Shown here: positions 41,222-45,820 of the stretch, piece after piece | How the letters are laid out: every line of letters begins with the position of its first letter | How positions within the stretch are numbered: the first letter of the stretch is position 1 | Source of the DNA: DATBLZ01 sp036555065 | GTDB taxonomy: Bacteria > Pseudomonadota > Gammaproteobacteria > Steroidobacterales > Rariloculaceae | DNA length: 45,820 bases | NCBI GenBank assembly: GCA_036555065.1 | Contig: DATBLZ010000069.1 | Span: 1 to 45,820 of the forward strand | Direction of reading: 5' to 3' | Notes under the pieces: generated by a model | Databases searched by the model: none | Seen by the model: the letters and a program-made list of their open reading frames with translations, nothing else | What the model was told of the DNA's origin: nothing | Made by a program: the position numbers and the translations under genes

Positions 41222-41974
41222 ATGCTGAAGCGTGTGCTCCGCGTCACAGCTCTGACGATTTCGTCAGCCGTCGTGGGGGTCGACGCCCCCGCGCAGCCGC
41301 CGGCCGCGCTCGGCCACGGCGCAGAGCTCAGCGGCGTCTGGACCAACGACCCGCCCGCGGAAACGCTCGCGTACCAGAACGACACGTGGAGCGCCGCGCT
41401 CCCGGCCCTCACGGATTGGGGCCGCGCGCGGTTCGAGTCCGCGAAGCCGAGCCGCGGGCCGCGCGGCGTTTCGGTCACCGAGACCGACGATCCCGTCTAC
41501 GCGTGCTTTCCGCCCGGCACGCCGCGCGTCTATCTGCATCCGTTCCCGATGGAGATCGTGCAAACGCCGGGCCGCGTGCTCATGATCTTCGAATACGATC
41601 ACTTGATTCGGCAGATCTACACGGACGGCCGCGAGCACCGCAGCGATCTTGCGCCGTCGTGGATGGGCGACTCGATCGGGCGCTGGGACGGCGACACACT
41701 CGTTGTCGAGACCGTCAACTTCAACGACAAGACCTGGCTCGATCGCATGGGTGTTGCGCACAGCGAGGAGCTGCGCGTCGTCGAGCGCATTCGCGCGCTC
41801 GACGCCGATCACCTCGAGATCGATATCACGATGGAGGATCCGATTGCGCTCGCGGCGCCCTGGCACGGGAAGCGCCGCCTGCGCCGCACGGACTGGACGA
41901 TCGAGGAGTTCTCGTGCATGGACAACCAGAACTTCCTCGATTACGAGCGCGAGCTGCTCGAGTTCGGCGAGTAG
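41222..41974 (+). CDS. Secreted protein of a family often paired with DUF6152
   Basis: A 250-residue exported protein: signal peptide about 1-25 (ALTISSAVVGVDAPAQ). The mature part opens ELSGVWTNDPP and contains FPMEIVQTPGRVLMIFEYDHLIRQIYTDG and GDSIGRWDGDTLVVETVNFNDK, here separated by a short loop; these blocks are typical of a lipocalin-like uncharacterised family. No catalytic motif is known. It follows DUF6152 copy 2 by 9 bp, so they probably act together in the periplasm. It ends 4 bp before the convergent trmH. Confidence 0.82.
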   Translation: MLKRVLRVTALTISSAVVGVDAPAQPPAALGHGAELSGVWTNDPPAETLAYQNDTWSAALPALTDWGRARFESAKPSRGPRGVSVTETDDPVYACFPPGTPRVYLHPFPMEIVQTPGRVLMIFEYDHLIRQIYTDGREHRSDLAPSWMGDSIGRWDGDTLVVETVNFNDKTWLDRMGVAHSEELRVVERIRALDADHLEIDITMEDPIALAAPWHGKRRLRRTDWTIEEFSCMDNQNFLDYERELLEFGE

Positions 41975-41978
41975 GCCG

Positions 41979-42671
41979 CTATTCCTGCGGGCTGACCGTC
42001 GACACGGACACATCGAGCAAGGGATTCGCAGCCAGCTCCCCGTCGGCCGTGAGCTTGGGATAGGGTCGGCCGAGCTGTCGGCAGCGTTCCGCGATCTCGG
42101 GATATGTCCACTCGAACAGCGTCCCTTCGCGCTCCTCGGGCGTGAGCCGCGAGCGCTCGTAGAGCCCCGCCGCGAGCCGCTGTCGCTCGGCCTCGAGCAG
42201 GATGGCGCCGACGACCACCGAGACGTTGAGCGACGTGCCGAGCCCGTGCATCGGAATCGCGACGTGGTCGTCGGCCGCCGCGACGGCCGCGTCGCTCAAG
42301 CCGAAGAGTTCCGCGCCGACCATGATCGCCACCTTCCCCGTGTAATCCACTTCGCGATAGTCGCGCGTCTTGTCACCGAGGTGCGCCGCGACGAGCCGCC
42401 AACCCTCACCGCGCAGCGCCGTGAGCGCGGCCCGCGTCGAGCGGTGCAGCGTAACGCCCACCCAGTGCTTCGCGCCGCCGGCGATCATGTGATGGCGGCG
42501 CATCGTGTCGCCCTCCGCGATCGCATGCAGCCGCTGGATGCCGACGGCGTCCGCTGTACGGATGATTGCGGAAAAGTTGTGCGATTTGTTGACCGCGTCC
42601 ATGAACACCGTGAGGTCGGGTTGACGCCGGTCGAGGGCGTGCTGGAGCTTCGCGAATCGCTCGGGGGTCAT
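41979..42671 (-). CDS. trmH: tRNA (guanosine-2'-O-)-methyltransferase TrmH
   Basis: A 230-residue SPOUT-class enzyme that methylates Gm18 in the D-loop of tRNA. SpoU motifs: NKSHNFSAIIRTADAVG near 28-44 (catalytic Arg38), IMVGAELFGLSD near 116-127, and IPMHGLGTSLNVSVVVGAILLE near 139-160, here broken at SLN, forming the trefoil knot. The C-terminal extension (RSRLTPEEREGTLFEWTYPE) is that of TrmH rather than RlmB. Length agrees with E. coli TrmH (229). It is alone on the minus strand. Confidence 0.95.
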   Translation of the reverse strand: MTPERFAKLQHALDRRQPDLTVFMDAVNKSHNFSAIIRTADAVGIQRLHAIAEGDTMRRHHMIAGGAKHWVGVTLHRSTRAALTALRGEGWRLVAAHLGDKTRDYREVDYTGKVAIMVGAELFGLSDAAVAAADDHVAIPMHGLGTSLNVSVVVGAILLEAERQRLAAGLYERSRLTPEEREGTLFEWTYPEIAERCRQLGRPYPKLTADGELAANPLLDVSVSTVSPQE

Positions 42672-42763
42672 GCCGGCATCGTAGCAGGGCGAGGTGCGGC
42701 CCTAGTGTGGAACGCGTCTCGCGGGCGGACACGTTATGTTTCAAACCGCGAGCTGCGTCTCTG

Positions 42764-43312
42764 TCATTGGTCGAGCACTTCGAGGAAAAAGGCGATCGGC
42801 TGCTCGCCGGTCCAAACGGTTCCGATCGGCACTATCCCGAAGTTTTTTCGGGCCAGCTCTTGGGGAAACACGAACTGGAGGCGACAGAGCGTAGTTCGAC
42901 ACTCCACGTCCAATTGCGTGATCTCAAGACCAAGCGCCTTTTGCGAAATCTCGTCGAGAATGTGCGCCTCCATCGGCGCCGCCCATTGCGGATCTCGGTT
43001 CTCTCGAGCGAATGCGCCCTCGACGTATTCGAGAGGTCCTCTCGTGTCCGGGTATCGGGATTTGAGCTCCTCAACGGCCGGCGGGGTTGCAGAGATCCTC
43101 GCGACGGGTGGAGCCGCACCCGCGAGGACATCGCGATCGCGCGACTCGTGCGCGGCCGGCTCCTCGGGCGGGACCGGCAAAGAGGTAACCGCTCGCGCGG
43201 AATCGATCGAGGCGGAAGGTGCTACCGATTCGACCATCCGCGGCGCGCGGCTGACCAAGAATGCGATGGCGACTAGGACACCCGCGGCTGCGATCAGGAT
43301 GAGCTTTCTCAC
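42764..43312 (-). CDS. Unknown membrane-anchored periplasmic protein
   Basis: A 182-residue protein with an N-terminal helix (about 3-20, LILIAAAGVLVAIAFLV) and a low-complexity Pro/Ala segment (30-80). A small C-terminal domain (about 85-180) follows, with a Cys pair in LDVECRTTLCRLQFVFP. That DVECRTTLCR pattern recurs in exported proteins of unknown function in related bacteria and likely makes a disulphide. The start is GTG (43310-43312). It follows the VWA gene by 10 bp and is probably in one operon with it. Confidence 0.75.
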   Translation of the reverse strand: MRKLILIAAAGVLVAIAFLVSRAPRMVESVAPSASIDSARAVTSLPVPPEEPAAHESRDRDVLAGAAPPVARISATPPAVEELKSRYPDTRGPLEYVEGAFARENRDPQWAAPMEAHILDEISQKALGLEITQLDVECRTTLCRLQFVFPQELARKNFGIVPIGTVWTGEQPIAFFLEVLDQ

Positions 43313-43322
43313 CCTGACGATT

Positions 43323-44453
43323 CTACTCGCCCGGGAACGAGAAGCCCTTGGCTTCGGCTACCTCGCGGATTCCGTCCAAGATCGCGGTATCGAGACCCGT
43401 CTCGGCGCCTTCGCGCGTCTGCTCCGCAATGTACTGGCTACGCTCCGTGGCCAGCGCGCCAATCTGATGCTGCAACTCTTCGCGGCGCTCTGCTTTCTCG
43501 CGGACGTAGACCTCGCGTTCCGCGGGCTCGAGCGTCTGCATCTCCGCGGGCAGCTCGGCAACCGGAATCTCCGCAAGGGCCTTGCCGGACGCAACCGCAT
43601 CGACGACGTCCCACTCGGAGCGATAGAGCGCGCCGGCCTTCGCGACGGCACGGCTCGCGGCCGCGGCCGGGCTCATGGCCGCAGCGTTCCCGTCCTGGGC
43701 GACCTGATTCGCGCGGCCTCGCTCGCCGCCGTCGCCGAACGCGATATAGGTGCCGTTGAGCTCCTCGTTGAGCGCCGCGAGCTCCGCGTCGAAGGGCGTC
43801 TCGATACTTGCGACCGCGGCCGCGTTTTGGTCGATGCTCGCGTACTTGCCGTTGGTGTTGAGGGCGACGCGCCGCCAGCCTTGCGCCTCACCGTCGTTGT
43901 CCGAGCCGCAGTAGATCGCGTTCACGATGATGCCGCGGCGTGCGGCTTGACCGGTCGCCTGCTCGACAGATACGTGCGGATCTTGTTCCGCGGATTCATT
44001 GCCGGCGACGAAGACGATCTGCAGAGCATCCGGATCTTGGCTCCATTGCAACGTGTCGAGCGACGTTTGGATCGCGCGCGCGACGAATTCATCGCCGCCA
44101 TTGGTCTGGAACGCGAAGAGCGTCGCGTTGACGGCGTCGAGATCGGCCGTGAACGGCAGGTCGACGCGGACGTATCCCGATTGCTCGCCGTAGCTCGGGT
44201 TGCCGTAGCTCAGGATCGCGACGCGGAGCTCGGGGACCGGGCGCGCTTGCGCGAGCTCGTTCGTGATGTCCCAGAGCCGCTGCTTCGCGGATTCGATCAG
44301 CCCCTCCATCGAGCCGCTGACGTCGAGCGCGATGACGAGGTCGACGTCGCGGCGCGGGGCGTCGGGCACGATAGAATCGGCGGCAGCATTGAAAGAGGCC
44401 GCACAAAGCGCGGCGAGTGCCGCGACGCGAATCGGGGTGTTGCCTTTGAGCAT
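43323..44453 (-). CDS. Exported von Willebrand factor A domain protein
   Basis: A 376-residue protein: signal peptide about 1-25 (VAALAALCAASFNAAA), VWA domain about 35-210 with a complete MIDAS start D44-x-S-x-S (IALDVSGSMEGLIES), the TNGGDEF segment near 118 and IVFVAGNESA near 145. A C-terminal helical region (about 220-376) rich in Ala/Glu/Gln contains heptad repeats (REKAERREELQHQIGALATER). The metal site suggests protein-protein binding in the periplasm. ATG 44453 starts the signal peptide. The partner gene at 42764 follows by 10 bp. Confidence 0.88.
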   Translation of the reverse strand: MLKGNTPIRVAALAALCAASFNAAADSIVPDAPRRDVDLVIALDVSGSMEGLIESAKQRLWDITNELAQARPVPELRVAILSYGNPSYGEQSGYVRVDLPFTADLDAVNATLFAFQTNGGDEFVARAIQTSLDTLQWSQDPDALQIVFVAGNESAEQDPHVSVEQATGQAARRGIIVNAIYCGSDNDGEAQGWRRVALNTNGKYASIDQNAAAVASIETPFDAELAALNEELNGTYIAFGDGGERGRANQVAQDGNAAAMSPAAAASRAVAKAGALYRSEWDVVDAVASGKALAEIPVAELPAEMQTLEPAEREVYVREKAERREELQHQIGALATERSQYIAEQTREGAETGLDTAILDGIREVAEAKGFSFPGE

Positions 44454-44582
44454 GGTCGTCTCCAGTTCGGTTGAACGTGGGCGAAATGCTGCACGTGGCA
44501 GTCCAGGCACTCCAGGCGCGAAACGGTAAAAGCTCGAGGGGCGTGTTTACACGCGCTTTACAGGGGCGTTGATGGGCCGGAA

Positions 44583-44602
44583 CACCAGCCGTGAAACTGG
44601 TG
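44583..44602. repeat. Inverted repeat in the VWA-DUF222 divergent region
   Basis: CACCAG (44583-44588) and CTGGTG (44597-44602) can pair around an 8-nt loop. A second half-site pair of the same core, CTGG at 44640 and CCAG at 44652, brackets the -10 of the DUF222 gene. The spacing would suit a protein operator. The rest of 44454-44684 shows only an AT-rich patch (44603-44625). Confidence 0.4.
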
Positions 44603-44621
44603 CTAATACCTTAATATTCAA

Positions 44622-44650
44622 TGGAAAACTCCTCGGTAGCTGGATATAAT
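44622..44650 (+). promoter_or_regulatory. Sigma70-like promoter of the DUF222 gene
   Basis: TGGAAA (44622-44627) and a perfect TATAAT (44645-44650) are spaced 17 bp. The start codon is 35 bp further on, with GAGGAG before it. The -10 lies inside the inverted half-sites CTGG/CCAG (44640-44655), as expected of a repressed promoter. It is the clearest consensus promoter in the window. Confidence 0.65.
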
Positions 44651-44684
44651 ACCAGTATACCCACGCCCCCCGAGGAGACCTTCC

Positions 44685-45820
44685 ATGCCTACCCGTTCGC
44701 CCCATCCTGCGGCCGACCTTCCGTCGGCCGACACCGCCTCGGCCGACCGCCGCTCCATCGATGACCTCGATGAGGAGATCTGCGCGCTCGCGCGGCAGAT
44801 GAATGCCGAGACGTACCGGTTGCTCGTGCTGGTCCGCGAGTTCGACGATCGCTTCGGCTGGGCGAAGTGGGGCCTACGCAATTGCGCCGAATGGCTCGCG
44901 TGGAGATGCGGGCTGTCGCTGTCCGCGGCGCGCGAGAAGGTACGCACGGCGCAGGCGCTGCGTGGGTTGTCGGCGATCTCCGCAGCATTCGCGGACGGGC
45001 GGTTGTCGTACTCGAAGGTCCGGGCGCTCACGCGCGTTACGGCGATGCATGATGAGGACGCGTTGCTCGACTATGCGCTGCGTGCCACCGCGCCGCAGGT
45101 CGAGGAGCGGTGCCGGCAGATTCGCAACGTTGAGCCTCAGTCCTCGGTCGGCGCGTGGCGCGCGTGGGAGCGGCGGTCGCTGACGCTCCTTCGCGACGAA
45201 GCCCGCGGGCTGATCCGGATCAGCGTCGAGGTGCCGATTGAGCAGGGCGAGGTGATCGCGCAGGCGCTAAGCCACGCGGCGGAGAACGGTGACTCGGCGC
45301 TCGGCATCGAGTTCGCAGGAGGGAAGGAGCCCTCCGTGGAGGGGCAGCCCTCCGTGGAGGGCGAGGGTCTCGTGGAGGGCGTGCGCGATGCGGCGGACGG
45401 CGCCTCCGGCCCCGCGGCGACTGCGCCCATGGCCAACGGCTGGCGCGCCCAACAAGCCGATGCGCTCGTCGCGCTGGCGAAGGCGTATCTCTCCGGCGCG
45501 AACGGCGGCGGCACCGGCATGGGTGACGGCAAACCCTGCTCGGCCGCCGATCATCATCAAGTCGTCATCCACACCGATGCTTCAGCCCTCCGTGGAGGGA
45601 TGTCTGTGGATAACTCAGCCCTCCCTCGAGGGGCAGCTCTCGGGGGAGGGGCATCCCTCCAGGGAGGGCTCGGCCGGTCCGACTTGCCGATAGAAACTGT
45701 CAGGCGGCTCACGTGCGACGGGAGCTTGATCACGATCGTCGAGGACGAGGACGGCACGCCGCTCGACGTCGGCCGCAAGCGCCGCACGGTCACGACGGCG
45801 CTCAGGCGCGCGCTCTGGGC
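44685..45820 (+). CDS. DUF222 (13E12 repeat) protein, probably HNH endonuclease, 3' end cut
   Basis: An open frame of at least 378 codons that runs off the window. GAGGAG lies 7 nt before ATG 44685. Residues about 25-170 match DUF222: LARQMNAETYRLLVLVREFD, WGLRNCAEWLAWRCGLSLSAA, REKVRTAQAL, FADGRLSYSKVRALTRV. The last residues visible (LTCDGSLITIVEDEDGTPLDVGRKRRTV) are those that precede the HNH nuclease motif in this family; the HNH itself would lie beyond base 45820. Between them (about 215-330) is a Gly/Ser-rich insert built of short palindromes at the DNA level. Such genes occur in multiple copies in some genomes and their function is unknown. Confidence 0.88.
   Translation, partial: MPTRSPHPAADLPSADTASADRRSIDDLDEEICALARQMNAETYRLLVLVREFDDRFGWAKWGLRNCAEWLAWRCGLSLSAAREKVRTAQALRGLSAISAAFADGRLSYSKVRALTRVTAMHDEDALLDYALRATAPQVEERCRQIRNVEPQSSVGAWRAWERRSLTLLRDEARGLIRISVEVPIEQGEVIAQALSHAAENGDSALGIEFAGGKEPSVEGQPSVEGEGLVEGVRDAADGASGPAATAPMANGWRAQQADALVALAKAYLSGANGGGTGMGDGKPCSAADHHQVVIHTDASALRGGMSVDNSALPRGAALGGGASLQGGLGRSDLPIETVRRLTCDGSLITIVEDEDGTPLDVGRKRRTVTTALRRALW
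45331..45668. repeat. Cluster of short GC palindromes inside the DUF222 gene
   Basis: CCCTCCGTGGAGGG occurs exactly at 45331-45344, 45349-45362 and 45586-45599. Variants lie at 45366-45380 (GGTCTCGTGGAGGG), 45619-45633 (containing CCCTCGAGGG), 45637-45651 and 45655-45668 (CCCTCCAGGGAGGG). The first three are read as PSVEG-type peptides, the later four in a different frame as LRGG/LPRG/LGGG/LQGG. None breaks the reading frame. The conserved thing is therefore the DNA palindrome, not the peptide. Confidence 0.88.

Noticed and set aside
41649..44474. A 941-codon open frame on the plus strand
   Set aside because: It runs antisense to trmH, the unknown anchored protein and the VWA gene, all of which have clear motifs. 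The translation is low-complexity and Arg-rich.
45331..45668. CRISPR array
   Set aside because: The repeats are 14 bp palindromes with irregular spacing (4 to over 200 bp), lie inside an open reading frame and have no unique uniform spacers.
44454..45820. Prophage or insertion sequence boundary at the right edge
   Set aside because: No integrase, transposase, target duplication or tRNA is visible; a DUF222 gene alone does not establish a mobile element.

Overview
The window is a dense (about 95% coding), GC-rich stretch of a gammaproteobacterial chromosome. The evidence is the set of linked housekeeping genes: algZ-algR-hemX-hemY, dapF-DUF484-xerC, hslV-hslU-DUF971, ubiE-ubiJ-ubiB, and ubiK next to comM. 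This combination is typical of Xanthomonadales/Nevskiales/Pseudomonas-like lineages. The TonB-dependent receptors, the TonB2-type energiser and the DUF6152/DUF6644 proteins suggest a free-living member of the Steroidobacterales or a relative; that placement is an inference. No rRNA, tRNA or CRISPR array was seen. No gap between genes exceeds about 235 bp.

Left region (1-8.5 kb): the C-terminal end of a histidine kinase on the + strand faces a compact minus-strand operon. In transcription order the operon encodes a TonB-dependent receptor, a REC-PAS-GAF-degenerate GGDEF-EAL phosphodiesterase, a YfiR (DUF4154) periplasmic protein, a histidine kinase with a CHASE8-like periplasmic sensor, and a single-domain response regulator. 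I read it as a rewired YfiR/YfiN-type envelope sensor. A histidine kinase replaces the diguanylate cyclase, and the c-di-GMP output moves to a separate response-regulator PDE. This is the best candidate in the window for an uncharacterised system. A hypothetical gene and a membrane-anchored cytochrome c5 follow.

Housekeeping region (8.5-25.6 kb): comM and ubiK on the minus strand are divergent from a DUF4124 gene, algZ, algR, hemX and hemY. The hemC and hemD genes that often sit between algR and hemX are absent. An orphan ParA follows, then dapF-DUF484-xerC, hslVU, DUF971, an unknown secreted protein, ubiE-ubiJ-ubiB and a DUF4159 protein. Many of these genes overlap by 4 nt or less, so translation is probably coupled.

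Transport region (25.6-36.5 kb): a three-domain lipoprotein (META, MliC, COG3650-like) is divergent from a large TonB-dependent receptor. Then come a small membrane protein, a VOC protein, and a six-gene TonB2-type system (DUF3450, long ExbB, short ExbB, ExbD, TonB, TPR) that could energise both receptors. Divergent from it are two integral membrane proteins.

Accessory region (36.5-45.8 kb): an O-methyltransferase, DUF6644, DUF6152, MgtC/DUF4010 and an unusual metallo-beta-lactamase-fold protein lie on the minus strand. A second DUF6152 gene and a secreted protein lie on the plus strand. TrmH, an unknown anchored protein and a von Willebrand A protein follow. The right edge holds a DUF222-type (HNH-associated) gene cut by the window end and riddled with short palindromes that are read in two different frames. 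Copies of a REP-like palindrome (core TGTGGGAGCGGCTTnnGCCGCGA) lie between hemY and parA, directly before hslV, and directly before the mgtC-like gene.
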